Source: Bryopsis sp. KO-2023 (taxonomy: Eukaryota; Chlorophyta; Ulvophyceae; Bryopsidales; Bryopsidaceae). From it: a stretch of 64,000 nucleotides of DNA. Position 1 is the stretch's first letter. The number at the start of each line of letters is the position of its first letter. The DNA is taken from contig BSYQ01000007.1 in assembly GCA_030272585.1 (NCBI GenBank), positions 2,360,001-2,424,000 on the forward strand, in the 5' to 3' direction. A model generated the notes under the pieces. The model was not told the origin of the DNA. It worked only from the letters and a program-made list of their open reading frames with translations, and searched no databases. The position numbers and the translations under genes are program-made. This document shows positions 31,982 through 42,899 of this stretch, piece by piece.

Positions 31982-34000
31982 TCATGGACGAAGCGCTGTG
32001 GAACCACTGACTATTGGATGGTCCAGCGGAACTGGAAGCCTTGTCAGTGCATCCGCATTTGCGTTACTCTTCCCAGCGCGGAACTCAATCGTGAAATCAA
32101 ACTCTTGTAGGCGGAGTGCCCACCTCATCAGTTTCCCCGTCAGTTTGGTACCCGTCATCAACCATTGTAAGGCTCTTTGATCAGTCTGCAGCACAAATTC
32201 CGTTCCGTAGATGTATGGCCGAAATAAGGTGCAAGCCCACACCACTGCTAGGCACTCCCCTTCCACTGCAGAATAATTCCTCTCAGCAGGATTGAGACTT
32301 TTGCTGGCATAAGCTACCACATGCTCCAGTCCTTGTTCATCCTTCTGGCATAACACCGCTCCAACAGCCTTACTGCTCCAGTCTGTCTGTAGGATGTAGG
32401 GCAGATGTGGCTGAGGTGGGGTTAGGACAGGTTGGTCTGTGATACTCCTCTTTAACTTTTCAAAGGCCCAATCATGGCGTTCCTCCCACACGAACGGCAC
32501 ATTCTTCTTCAGCAACTCTGTCAGGGGTGCAGCGATCTTCGCGTAGTCGCGCACAAATCTCCTGTAGTAAGAAGTTAGGCCAAGGAAGGACCGGAGTCCA
32601 GACACATCCGTCGGTGGCACCTGCATTTCCACCGTCGCCACTTTCTTTGGATTCATTTTTATCTCCCCTTTGCCCACAACATGGCCCAAGTATAGCAGCT
32701 CTTCAAACCCAAAATCCGATTTGCTTGGGCTGATCCGTAAGTTGGCTTCCTTCAACCGCTGCAGCACTTCTGCCAAAAGCTCCTGATGTTTCTCCCACGT
32801 ATCTGCATAGATGACGATATCATCCAGGTACACAATGACTCCCTTCCACAGCATAGGTCCCAATACTTCGTTCATCATCCTTTGGAACGTTGCTGGAGCG
32901 TTACTGAGTCCAAAAGGCATCACCACAAACTCGTAGAGTCCCTCTTGGGTGATGAAGGCCGTCTTTTCTGCTGCAGCAGGACTCATGCGAACCTGCCAGT
33001 ATCCCGATCGCAGATCCAGGGCCGAGAAGAACTTCGCCTCCGAAAACTGGTTGATGGCATCCTCTATCCGTGGAAGAGGGAAGCTATCCCGGGTCGTGAT
33101 CTTGTTTAGCTTGCGGTAGTCCACACAAAATCGCACGGCTCCATCCGGCTTTGGCACTAGAACAATCGGTGAGGCCCACGGGGATTTCGACTTCCGGACC
33201 ACTCCATCCAAGAGCATCTTCGCCACTTCTGACTTCACCACTTGGTTCTCGGCGAAGCTGAAGCGGTAGGGATTTTGCCTGATAGGGAGGTGATCACCGG
33301 TTGGGATCTCATGGTATAGGACGTTGGTTTGGCCCACTTGATCCGAGGACCAAGCACAGGCGTCCGGATATTCTTCGAGCAAGTCCAGTAACTCCTTCCG
33401 TTGTTGTGGGGTAAGGTGGGAGCTGATTTTAAGGTTCTCTAGTTTTTCTCTAAGTGACACCTGTTCTTTTTCTTTTTCCTTCTCTGTGGCAAACGTTTTA
33501 TTTTCTACCTCCGAAGTCCCTAGGGGAGCAACCCCTGCCCAAATTTGGTTTTCCTGCAGCTGAACTGCTGCCTGTTCAGTCCCTTGTAACCCCAAACTCT
33601 CTTCCCCTTTTTCTTTTCTTTTTCCATTTCCTGTTCTTTTCCCTTTCCCTTCTTTTTCTCTTGTATTTCTTTTTCCTTCTTCTTCCCTTTCTTCCCTTTC
33701 TTTTATCTCTTGTCTCATCAGAATTTCTGCCTCCACTTTTCTGCTGTGACTCAAACACTGTCTGGCCCAAGAGTCTGGCCACCGCCGATTCGCTCGTTCT
33801 ATTTCTTGCCCTTGGCGTTTCATTCTCCATTCCTGCTCCTTGATCCGCCTCCCTGATCGACGCCATTGCTCTTTCCGTCCCCCACGTTTGCCTCGTCTCC
33901 TCCTTTTTCTTTTTCTTTTCTTTTGTCTTTCTGGACCGACCCACTTCCGCCACCCCTCCAGGTGTCGACGAAGGAGGACGTCGGTGGCCGGCCCACTCAA
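31982..34000 (-). CDS. C-minus copy 1 pol: RT and RNase H
   Basis: 672 residues in the -1 frame relative to gag. Gag ends GAT TTT TGA; the pol frame reads TTG AGT from the same bases and has no ATG of its own, so it is probably made by -1 frameshifting. Residues 1-190 are Arg/Lys/Glu-rich, probably helical. RT follows from about 240 (FCVDYRKLN 291-299, YLDD 391-394, FGLSNAPATFQ). RNase H comes next (LQTDWSSKAVGAVL, ADALTRLP). The protein ends after RNase H without integrase. Between about 32,211 and 32,543 it differs from copy 2. Confidence 0.9.
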   Translation of the reverse strand: MSGPATDVLLRRHLEGWRKWVGPERQKKRKRKRRRRGKRGGRKEQWRRSGRRIKEQEWRMKRQGQEIERANRRWPDSWARQCLSHSRKVEAEILMRQEIKEREEREEEGKRNTREKEGKGKRTGNGKRKEKGEESLGLQGTEQAAVQLQENQIWAGVAPLGTSEVENKTFATEKEKEKEQVSLREKLENLKISSHLTPQQRKELLDLLEEYPDACAWSSDQVGQTNVLYHEIPTGDHLPIRQNPYRFSFAENQVVKSEVAKMLLDGVVRKSKSPWASPIVLVPKPDGAVRFCVDYRKLNKITTRDSFPLPRIEDAINQFSEAKFFSALDLRSGYWQVRMSPAAAEKTAFITQEGLYEFVVMPFGLSNAPATFQRMMNEVLGPMLWKGVIVYLDDIVIYADTWEKHQELLAEVLQRLKEANLRISPSKSDFGFEELLYLGHVVGKGEIKMNPKKVATVEMQVPPTDVSGLRSFLGLTSYYRRFVRDYAKIAAPLTELLKKNVPFVWEERHDWAFEKLKRSITDQPVLTPPQPHLPYILQTDWSSKAVGAVLCQKDEQGLEHVVAYASKSLNPAERNYSAVEGECLAVVWACTLFRPYIYGTEFVLQTDQRALQWLMTGTKLTGKLMRWALRLQEFDFTIEFRAGKSNANADALTRLPVPLDHPIVSGSTALRP

Positions 34001-37000
34001 AAATCCGACGTTGTGTAGCTCACCACCCGAGGTGGCTCACTCCCTCCTTTCTCTCCGGTTGCGGCCGCTGCTGGAGGCACTCCTGTTGCAGCCCCTCCTG
34101 TTGGCCTCCATGATTGTGCAGTTTCCCGGAAGTGTTCCAATAGCTTTTTGAGCTCCTCGTTTTCTTGTTGTTTCAGTGCCTCCCGCCTCCGCATGTATTC
34201 CTCTGTTACACCATTCCTTCTCCCCTGTTTTCCTTCCCTTCGCAGTGTTTCCTCCAAACTCCCTTCGTTCTCTTTTTGTATTTTCAAATGGTGCCCTCTT
34301 CTTGCATCCAGTAACTCCATCTCTTGCTGGTGGAGGTGTGAGGCTGCTGCCTCACTCATTCCGTTCTCCCGACGCATGGTGTAGCACTCTTGCAGCACCC
34401 TTGCTTGGTAGTATGTAAGCCGGAGGGTCGGTGGATGTCGACTGGCGGCGGTGGGCTGGTTCAGGCCATCATGAATTGTCCTTGAGTTCGGCTGCAAAAG
34501 TTCCCCGGTAGAAGAGGGTGGTTGGGCTGGTGCAGGACTGGGCTCTTCGATGTGGCGGAGGGTCTGGTAGACAGAGACGACTGCAGCGGTTGCAGGCGTT
34601 ACAGAGTGGATGAACTCGATCGGCACGCCATCCATGCGCTGTCCTGCCATGTATGGAGTGAGCTTTTTGAGCCCGTAGTCGATTTCCGCCCCCGTTTTCG
34701 CTAGCCACGGAGTCCCAATGATCAAGGAGAAGTGGCTGTTCTCCACCACATGGCACGGTACCCTTTGCTTGCATTGTCCAAGGCCAATGGGTAGGGCGGG
34801 GATGTACCCTACTGCCTGCCGAGTCTGTCCATTGCAGTCGCGGTAACGCCCTCTTGGTTCCTCCATAAGGTGTGCTAACCCCGTTTGTGTTAGGAGTTTT
34901 TTGGATATCACACAGGCACTCGCTCCGGTGTCAATGATTGCTCCTGGCACTTTAGTTTCCATCACTTTGGCTGTGGCTGTTGTGACTGCAAATGTGCTTG
35001 TCCTGTCCACTCCTGCCATGGTGGTAACTGCCGGGACTTTTGCCTTGGGCACCCTCAATGCTTTCAGCCAAGCATCAATCAGCTCCGGATGATGTTGACA
35101 GAGTTTGGCCATGGAAACTTCCGCCGTCAGTCCTTCCACAAACTTCTTGGCCTCCGCCTTAGTAAACATGCGCTTCTTCTTTGGCTCCATTGTTGATTTC
35201 TTGACCATCTTCTTTTTCTTTGCCATGGTATTTCTCGGCGATGGTACTTGCATCGGTCTATGCATCACTAGCGGCATCACAACTGGTTTGGATCCTTGTG
35301 GCACATCTTCTGGCTTCGGCACATCCTCTGGTTTCGGCACATCTTCTAGTTCAGGCAGTTGCTTTGGAATCTCTTTTGGCTCTTTCTTTGTTTCAGGGTC
35401 TGGCTCTTCTTTCGGTTCCTCCATTTCAACATCTTCTGCAGTGGTTGGTTGCGGATCTGAGGGTATTGGACTGGTATCCATCGGAGTCCCTCCATTGCTT
35501 CCTTCGACACTGTCCATTGCTCCGTTATCGACATCCATAGCAGAGTACAAGATTGATGCCAGAACTTCCTCTGGTTCCTCCATGGCTGCTGTCACTGGGT
35601 CGGTCTGCTCGAAATCCATAATAAACTCATCGTCAAGTTCTGCTTGGAAGCTCTGCACCCGGTTGGGACAATTTCTTCTGTAATGTCCAAGGCGTAAGCA
35701 ATGCCAACACGTGACTTCGCTCATGTTTATCCGTCCACTCCTTCTCCTCCATTCACTTCCTCTGTGGTTTCCCCGGCCTCTTTCCCCATTGGTAGGTATT
35801 CGATCCACTCCAGTGTCTCCAGTAATGCCATGGCTCACCCCTGCCAGCTCGGGTTCTTCCGATTGTCGCATATCTGCTACCCTTTCTGTCAAGGCGGAGA
35901 TCATCCTCCTGAGTTCGCTATACTGCCGCCCAGATATTCTCACTTGCTGCTCCACTCCTCGAAGTCTTGAATCCGTCACAATTTTGTGATCACGCATTTC
36001 CTTCCTTAGGCTGTCAATTTGCCCATTTACTCTCCGATCCATAACGCCCACTTCTGCCAAAACAGGCTCCAATGCTGCATGCTCCTGCAGTTCTCCCATC
36101 AGTTCGGTTGCTGGGACCGTCACTTCCTTCTGGGTGGAACTGGGGTCCACTTGTCTCTTCTCAACTTGTCCGGCTCTGGCACTGACTCCTTCCAAAGTAT
36201 CCTCCGTGGGTGCATGAAGTATAGGTGTCAACTCCCCCTGAGCTCCATCCTTGTTCGATCGAAGTAAGGACCCATCTGCCACGGCTGGATTGCCTGGTAC
36301 TCTGTTCGCTTCCACTTGCTGTTGCCCTTGGGATGGCACAGATGTATACTCGTCCACTGTTTCATCACCCTTCCGGCTTTGCTCCAAGGTATGGGCTACT
36401 GGTGTTGCTGGGGCAACTCCAAACCAGGCCAGCATGTCCGTTTGCAACTTCTGCCACGTCCTCAATGGGTTTGGCACTCCTTCCACAAGGGCTGGATGTC
36501 TGGATATCCAATTGTCAACCCATGACCGAGCCTCCCTGGTTGTATAGCGGACCAGTCTCTCTATCCTCTCGTCTTCGTGTGGCTGCACTGCTGGGGGTAC
36601 GTTCCAGCCAGAGCCTTCAGCGAGGATCCCATAGGAACGTAACCAGGTGGCCACATCTTCTGCCTCTGCACCCGTAAATGCGGGTAAATGACTGTTAGTC
36701 AACCGATTAGGAAGTCCTTCTGCTGGATGTATCATGGCGCCGCCACTGCCTGGAGTCGGTGGACAAACTGGTGGTGGAACAGGAGGTCTTGGTGGAACGG
36801 GTGGAACAACTGGACCAGGTGGCACAATTGGAGGAATCTGGGGGAGACTGGCAGCAAAGGCAAATGGGTTCAGTGGTGGATGTACTGGGGGCACAGGCTC
36901 TTCCTCGAAACTAGAGGATGTCTCCCTCTTGTCTCTTTCCCCTTCAGGTTTGTCTTCGTCGGAACTGGAACTCGAGGGCTCGTTGGTAGCGCCTCCATTT

Positions 37001-37594
37001 CCTCCGTTCCCTGCAACAACACTGCTCTCTTCTTCCTCTTCTTGTTTGACTTCTTCCTTAACCACAACTTCCGGCTCAACAAAGGCTTCCTCCTCTTCTT
37101 TGGTCACTCGTCTTGCTTCGTCTTCTTCTTTTACTTCTTCCGCAAGCACTTCTTCCTCCTCTTGGACAACCTCGGCTTCTCCTTGGTCAGTAACGCCAAC
37201 GAGGTTTCCTTCTTGTACCTCCCTTCCAGTGGGGTCAACACTTGCTTGCTCTTCTTCTTCTTTAACGACAGCAACCACTTCGTCGTCTACCTCTGCCCTC
37301 GTAACCTCGTCTCCAGCAGCTCTGTCTTCTTGTCTTGCTTCACGTTCTTCAGGAACACTCTCGACCATCACAACCTCTTTCTCGTCAACCTCGTTCACTT
37401 CCTCGTTGTCCCAGCCGCCAAGAAAGTCTTCCTTCAACACCCCTTCGTCGTCAACAAGACCAGCCTCAGAAAAAGCACCAACACTTCCTTGTGCCTCAGA
37501 AACCTCAACGTTCACTCCTTCTGCACCACCAAGGCCTTCTTCCTCGTTTGGTTCTTCTTCCTCGTTCACTTTTTCCGTCAAGATCTTCTTTTTC
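33997..37594 (-). CDS. C-minus copy 1 gag-protease
   Basis: Very acidic Glu/Val/Asp-rich N-terminus (about 200 residues), then a Pro-rich stretch. A retrotransposon capsid-like region (LPAFTGAEAEDVATWLRSYG, about 297-440 counted from 37581) follows. A CCHC zinc knuckle (CWHCLRLGHYRRNC) is near residue 622, an aspartic protease active site (AIIDTGASACVI) near 880, and a charged coiled-coil at the C-terminus. The open frame begins with non-ATG codons; the first in-frame ATG is near 37,368. The frame appears to join across a GT-AG segment (37595-37803) to open sequence at 37804-37934 (see the intron entry), so the true start is uncertain. The protease sits in the gag ORF, not in pol. Confidence 0.87.
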
Positions 37595-37803
37595 CTTCAG
37601 CGCCGCCACAGATCTGAGTGGCAAGTCTCCCTTCTGGTCGTGATCCTTCTCTTTTACCCTCTGTTCTCCTCCAAACCTCGGATAAGTACTGCCCTTGCTT
37701 CTTTTTCCACCTTATGCAGTTCGTCACTCTTTCTTGTATTTGTTCTCGACCTTGCTGCAGCCCAAACAAGACAAAAGCGACCCAACAGCAGTTCTGACCT
37801 AAC
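37595..37803 (-). other. Probable intron in family C leader/gag
   Basis: These 209 bp (minus strand: GTTAGG...CTGAAG) are present here and at 54275-54483 but absent from the plus-strand C element at 43,038. There the flanks are joined exactly as splicing would do (CCTAAG|GAAAAAG). Because AAGG occurs at both ends, a deletion between short direct repeats gives the same product. Confidence 0.5.
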
Positions 37804-38062
37804 CTTAGGTTAAGATCCCACAAGATCCCGAAACCCACAAAGCTTTTTCGCCTTCTCTTCACCCTTGTGAGCGACCCAAGCTCGACCTTGTACCCTTTTG
37901 AAACGTATCCACCCCTGTGGGTCCTTCTCTTCACTCTTGCAAGAGCTTACTCCGCTTCTTTTCTCACTCTCAGGTCTTGCTCGTCCAGACTGCCCACTTA
38001 TAACGACTGCAAGAGCCGTAGTGCACGTCTGCTACAGCACAGCTAAAAAGTGTGCGCGCCTG

Positions 38063-38075
38063 GGCTCCGAAACCA
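38063..38075 (-). other. Primer-binding site of C-minus copy 1
   Basis: TGGTTTCGGAGCC on the minus strand, directly next to U5 (CAATTTGT). Confidence 0.75.
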
Positions 38076-38676
38076 ACAAATTGCGTCGCCTTGACCGCTG
38101 GGGTCACCCCTGCAGCCGTACTTAACGGTTGTGGTGGCGTTTCTGCAGAACTGGAACGGCAGAAGTGGGGACAGCCCCTCTTGAACTTGATCACACGGCC
38201 TTTGCAAGGCACTTTACTCAGGTCTCTTCTCAAAAGCTTTCTTACAACAATCAAAAAGGTCCACACTCGAACAAAACACAAGAACCTAACCCAGAAGATC
38301 CGCACCAAGAAGAAGTACAATACCCTAAGATCAGCCGTTTAAATAGGCTGCAGCCTGACTCACCCTTGTCCCATTGATCGCCTAGGATCCCACCTACTGA
38401 TTAAGACAACCTAACCCATCAAGCCTAACTGATCTTTCTAACCACCCTAAGTCCACTCCCTCAGTACCAATCCCTAGGACTGTCCAACCTAGTCAACTCT
38501 GTAGCTGAACTGCTACCTCTAAACTGTGGCGGAACTGCCATGGCAGAACTGTCCCGGGGTGACTGCTAGCCCTACGTAATCCGTCTGGGACTGCCTCAAG
38601 CAGCATTCCCTCCCCTGATATCACTCTAGCCCTGGAGGTGACAAAATTGGTCGAGGCGACGTGGTTTGGGGTTACA
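38076..38676 (-). repeat. 5' LTR of C-minus copy 1 (601 bp)
   Basis: Same as the 3' LTR but without the terminal GGTTACA at its inner end. Starts TGTAACC at the outer end. Confidence 0.85.
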
Positions 38677-38700
38677 GATAAGCTATACCACTTCGGATTT

Positions 38701-40716
38701 TTGAGTGGGCCGGCCACCGACGTCCTCCTTCGGCGACACCTGAAGGGGTGGCGAGAGTGGGTCGGTCCTGAGAGGAGAAATAAAAGGGGAAAGAGGAGAA
38801 GGAGGAGGGGCAAACGTGCGGGTAGGCGAGAACAGTGGCGTCGAGCAGGCAGGAGGATCAAGGAGCAGGAAGAGAGAATGCAACGCCAAACACAAGAGGT
38901 AGAAAGGGCCAGAAGTCTGTGGCCAGACTCATGGGCCATGCAGTGTTTGAACCATAGTAAAACAGTGGAAGCAGAAATTCTGGTGAGACAAGAGATAAAA
39001 GGGGAAGAAGAAAAGAAAAGAAGGGAAAATTCAAGGGAAGGGGAAGCAGCTGAAAAAGAATTGGGAAGAGAAAAGAAAGAAAAAGGAAAAAGAAAAGAAA
39101 AGTTTGGGTTGAAAGAAATGGGACAGACAGCAGTTCAGCTGCAGGAAAACCAGATTTGGGCAGGGGTGGTTCCCCTTGGGACTTCTGATGTAGAAAATAA
39201 AACGTTTGCCACAGAAAAGGAAAGAAAAGAGGAAAAGGTGTCACTTAGAGAAAAACTGGAAGAACTGAAAATTAGTCCCCATCTTACCCCCCACCAAAAA
39301 AAAGAGCTGCTGGATCTTCTGCAGCAATACCCGGATGCCTGTGCTTGGTCCTCGGATCAAGTCGGGCAAACCAACATCCTATACCACGAGATCCCCACCG
39401 GAGATCATTCCCCCATCAGGCAGAATCCCTACCGGTTCAGCTTTGCGGAGAACCAGGTGGTGAAATCGGAGGTGGCGAGGATGCTCCTGGACGGAGTGGT
39501 GCGGAAGTCGAAGTCCCCATGGGCCTCACCGATCGTCCTAGTCCCAAAGCCAGATGGATCGGTGCGGTTCTGCGTCGATTACCGCAAGCTCAACAAGGTG
39601 ACCACCCGGGATAGCTTCCCCCTCCCAAGGATTGAGGATGCAATCAATCAGTTCTCGGAGGCGAAGTATTTCACGGCACTCGATCTGCGATCGGGGTACT
39701 GGCAGGTCAGGATGAGTCCTGCTGCAGCAGAAAAGACGGCATTCATCACTCAGGAGGGGCTTTATGAGTTCGTGGTGATGCCCTTCGGGCTCAGTAACGC
39801 CCCAGCGACCTTCCAGAGGATGATGAATGAGGTGCTGGGACCCATGCTGTGGAAGGGGGTGATCGTGTACCTGGATGACATTATCATCTATGCGGAGACC
39901 TGGGAAAAGCATCAGGAGATCCTGGCAGAAGTGCTGCAGCGGTTGAAGGAGGCCAACCTGAGGATCAGCCCGAGGAAATCGGACTTCGGGTTTGAGGAGC
40001 TGCTGTACTTGGGCCACATCGTGGGGAAAGGAGAAATAAAAATGAACCCGAAGAAGGTAGCCACAGTGGAGATGCAGGAGCCACCGGTGGATGTGTCTAC
40101 TCTGCGGTCCTTCCTGGGCCTTACTTCTTACTACAGGAGATTTGTGCGCGACTATGCAAGGATCGCTGCACCTCTGACGGAGTTGTTGAAGAAGGATGTG
40201 CCATTTGAATGGAGGGAACGCCACCAACAAGCATTTGAGAGGCTGAAGAAAAGCATTACCGATCAACCAGTCCTGGCTCCACCACAGCCACACCTACCAT
40301 ACATTCTGCAAACAGACTGGAGCAGCCAGGCTGTGGGGGCAGTACTCTGTCAAAAGGATGAGCAAGGGAGAGAGCATGTGGTGGCTTATGCCAGCAAAAG
40401 ACTCAATCCTGCTGAGAGGAATTATTCTGCAGTGGAAGGGGAGTGCCTAGCAGTGGTGTGGGCTTGCACCTTATTTCGGCCATACACCTACGGAACGGAA
40501 TTTGTGCTGCAGACTGATCAAAGAGCCTTACAATGGTTGATGACGGGTACCAAACTGACGGGGAAACTGATGAGGTGGGCACTCCGCCTACAAGAGTTTG
40601 ATTTCACGATTGAGTTCCGCGCTGGGAAGAGTAACGCAAATGCGGATGCACTGACAAGGCTTCCAGTTCCGCTGGACCATCCAATAGTCAGTGGTTCCAC
40701 AGCGCTTCGTCCATGA
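38701..40716 (+). CDS. Plus-strand C pol (first copy): RT and RNase H
   Basis: Same architecture as C-minus pol with scattered substitutions: basic/acidic N-terminal region, RT with YLDD (YLDDIIIYAE), RNase H (LQTDWSSQAVGAVL), end after STALRP. It starts in the -1 frame at TTG over the gag stop. Without its gag half it cannot be expressed as in a complete element. Identical to the copy at 55381-57396. Confidence 0.88.
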   Translation: MSGPATDVLLRRHLKGWREWVGPERRNKRGKRRRRRGKRAGRREQWRRAGRRIKEQEERMQRQTQEVERARSLWPDSWAMQCLNHSKTVEAEILVRQEIKGEEEKKRRENSREGEAAEKELGREKKEKGKRKEKFGLKEMGQTAVQLQENQIWAGVVPLGTSDVENKTFATEKERKEEKVSLREKLEELKISPHLTPHQKKELLDLLQQYPDACAWSSDQVGQTNILYHEIPTGDHSPIRQNPYRFSFAENQVVKSEVARMLLDGVVRKSKSPWASPIVLVPKPDGSVRFCVDYRKLNKVTTRDSFPLPRIEDAINQFSEAKYFTALDLRSGYWQVRMSPAAAEKTAFITQEGLYEFVVMPFGLSNAPATFQRMMNEVLGPMLWKGVIVYLDDIIIYAETWEKHQEILAEVLQRLKEANLRISPRKSDFGFEELLYLGHIVGKGEIKMNPKKVATVEMQEPPVDVSTLRSFLGLTSYYRRFVRDYARIAAPLTELLKKDVPFEWRERHQQAFERLKKSITDQPVLAPPQPHLPYILQTDWSSQAVGAVLCQKDEQGREHVVAYASKRLNPAERNYSAVEGECLAVVWACTLFRPYTYGTEFVLQTDQRALQWLMTGTKLTGKLMRWALRLQEFDFTIEFRAGKSNANADALTRLPVPLDHPIVSGSTALRP

Positions 40717-42166
40717 TTTACTATGGAACCCCAGATCAGAGCTGACAAGGTGCAACCATTGTTGTCCCAATGGAAGTACTCAACAGTGGTAGGGGACACT
40801 TGAATTTTGTGAGGTTTTTGCATATTTCTTGCCTACCATTGTTGTTGCAAAAGATCAAGGGGGAAAAAGTGGATCAATGGATGGATAAGGATCAAATGAA
40901 ATATTTGGAAAGAAAGGATTTGCCTGCTGGGAGTCAAGCTGAGGCAAAAGTGCACAGAAGAAGTCGACGATATTGAAGGGTAGCAGGAGATGCTCACCCA
41001 CTCAAGTACTTGAGCAGAGAAAGAGAATGGCGACAGGTGCCAAATGAGGAACAACGATAGTCTGTGGTTCGAGATATCCACAGACAGAATGCGCACATCG
41101 GCGGGAGAGGATTGAGCCAGAAGAGTGCAGCAGCTGCACTGCAGCAAGAGTTATATATCAAAAGAGGAAGAGCAAGTGTGGCAGACGTGCCATAACTGCA
41201 GAGAGAGTCAGAAAGCGCCTAAGGAACTATATCCATTACGGCAGCATGAGAGAGAGAAAGCGCCTAAGGGACTTCATCCACTACGGCAGCATATACTGTT
41301 GAGAGCTTGGGAGAAAACAAAACAGCGGAAAAAGGGGAAAGACATGAAGTGGCAGAACTTCTACAGAAGCCGGGCGTTCAACTAAGGAAAGGACGACTAT
41401 ACCATTCGGAGACCGATTGACTAGTGGTACGGATGGATCGCGAAATACAATATGGTATTTTCTGGTTTTGTTTTGTTTTGTATTGTTTGTTTTGTTTGGT
41501 ATTGCTGTATTTCTGCAGCAGCAGTGGGTGGGTTTTTATTTTGTTTTTGGTTCTATTTTGTTCTTGGGTACTATTTCTGCAGGAATAGTACTCAGTCAGT
41601 CGATAGGGAAAAGGATTTTTCTTTTGATACTTTTTGAGCTCAATAGAGAACTGGGGAATGAAAGGGGGATACACAAGGGACAAACAGGGAAAAACTGGTC
41701 ACTTTGACCTGTAGGGGTGAAAGAATAGCTGGTAGATGTGAGGAAAAAAAAAGGGGAGAACTGATTGAAGTGCAGCACCACTGGTTTACATTCGAGTGCT
41801 CTTTGAACAGTCCTGCTGGGTTTAAAGAACAGCTGATGGCTGTGATTAAAAAAAAAAAAGGGGGGACCTGTTTGAGGAACAACATTGTTAGTTTACATTT
41901 TGATGTCCTTGAACAGTTTTGCTGTGGAAATTAAAAATAAAATGGATCTGCAGTAACAATGGGCACTTGTTTTGTGTTTCTGAGCACTACGTCTACAGAC
42001 ATAGTAGCCAGTCAGGCAGTTAAGCGAAACATTTTCTTGTTGATACTTTTTGGAAAAGTTCTGGGAACAACTAGCTAACAACTATAGACCAGGCATAGAA
42101 GAAGTTCCGAGGGGAGTGTTAAACTTTTGGGGACAAAAGTTAAGGGAAGAGGGGAGTGGTTACAGC
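40717..42166 (+). other. Plus-strand C 3' region: integrase remnant and internal repeats
   Basis: Includes a remnant at 41125-41385 (VWQTCHNCRES finger half and KAPKxLxPLRQH repeats) that has lost even the first catalytic Asp seen in C-minus. AT-rich noncoding repeats follow, with the palindrome GGTTACAGCTGTAACC at 42159-42174 spanning the LTR edge. Confidence 0.65.
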
Positions 42167-42770
42167 TGTAACCCCCAACCACGTCGCCTCCACCGATTTC
42201 GTCACACTGGCCAGGGCCAGAGTGCTGTCGAGTAGAGGGGAGGTAGTTAGGGCAGTCTTACAAGGTTTGAGTGGGGTTTACAGTCACCCAGGGCAGTCCT
42301 GCCATAGCAGTCCCACCACAGCCTAGAGGTAGCAGTTCAGCTACAAGGTTGACTAGGTTGGACAGTCCTAGGGATTGGTACTGAGGGAGTGAGTGGACTT
42401 TGGGTGGTTAGAAAGATCAGTTAGGCTTGATGGGTTAGGTTGTCTTAATCAGTAGGTGGGATCCTAGGCGATCAATGGGACAAGGGTGAGTCAGGCTGCA
42501 GCCTATTTCAATGGCTGATCTTAGGGTATTGTACTTCTTGGTGCGGATCTTCTGGGTTAGGTTCTTGTGTTTTGTTCGAGTGTGGACCTTTTTGATTGTT
42601 GTAAGAAAGCTTTTGAGAAGAGACCTGAGTAAAGTGCCTTGCAAAGGCCGTGTGATCAAGTTCAAGAGGGGCTGTCCCCACTTCTGCCGTTCCAGTTCTG
42701 CAGAAACGCCACCACAACCGTTAAGTACGGCTGCAGGGGTGACCCCAGCGGTCAAGGCGACGCAATTTGT
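42167..42770 (+). repeat. Shared LTR between tandem plus-strand C elements (604 bp)
   Basis: Starts TGTAACCCCC, ends CAATTTGT and is followed by the primer-binding site. It is 3' LTR to the left unit and 5' LTR to the right unit. Its U3 differs clearly from the C-minus LTRs, so two subfamilies are present. Confidence 0.85.
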
Positions 42771-42876
42771 TGGTTTCGGAGCCCAGGCGCGCACACTTTT
42801 TAGCTGTGCTGCAGCAGACGTGCACTACGGCTCTGGCAGTCGTTATAAGTGGGCAGTCTGGACGAGCAAGACCTGA
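42511..42876 (+). CDS. ORF spanning C LTR and leader
   Basis: A 121-residue frame starts at an ATG in the LTR and reads through U5 and the primer-binding site, stopping 23 bases before the gag frame opens. The N-terminus is hydrophobic/aromatic and the middle basic and Cys-containing. Versions of it occur in all C LTRs, with a different start in C-minus. It may be an upstream ORF, a spliced leader for gag that supplies the missing ATG, or chance. Confidence 0.2.
   Translation: MADLRVLYFLVRIFWVRFLCFVRVWTFLIVVRKLLRRDLSKVPCKGRVIKFKRGCPHFCRSSSAETPPQPLSTAAGVTPAVKATQFVGFGAQARTLFSCAAADVHYGSGSRYKWAVWTSKT
42771..42783 (+). other. Primer-binding site of the plus-strand C element
   Basis: TGGTTTCGGAGCC directly after CAATTTGT. 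Confidence 0.75.
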
Positions 42877-42899
42877 GAGTGAGAAAAGAAGCGGAGTAA

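Larger units (their letters stand above)
29892..38676 (-). mobile_element. C-minus copy 1 (gag-PR, RT-RNase H; no full integrase)
   Basis: 8,785-bp element with LTRs at 29892-30500 (3') and 38076-38676 (5'). The right end runs into GATAAG and the pol half of a plus-strand C element. The left end abuts element A's integrase frame. A second, nearly identical copy is at 46574-55356. Confidence 0.88.
38677..42770 (+). mobile_element. 3' half of a plus-strand C element (5' part missing)
   Basis: Begins with the GATAAG target duplicate and the last gag codons, then pol, the integrase remnant, the 3' untranslated region and the LTR at 42167-42770. That LTR also serves as 5' LTR of the next C element. 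Its own gag half and 5' LTR are not present to the left. Confidence 0.82.

Noticed and set aside
36734-37813. Long antisense ORFs (about 300-367 codons, Ser/Thr/Pro- or Phe-rich) opposite C gag, also at 53414-54493 and 42800-43903
   Set aside because: They mirror the Glu/Pro-rich gag codons; the complement of GAA/GAG-rich text lacks stops. No start context or domain.
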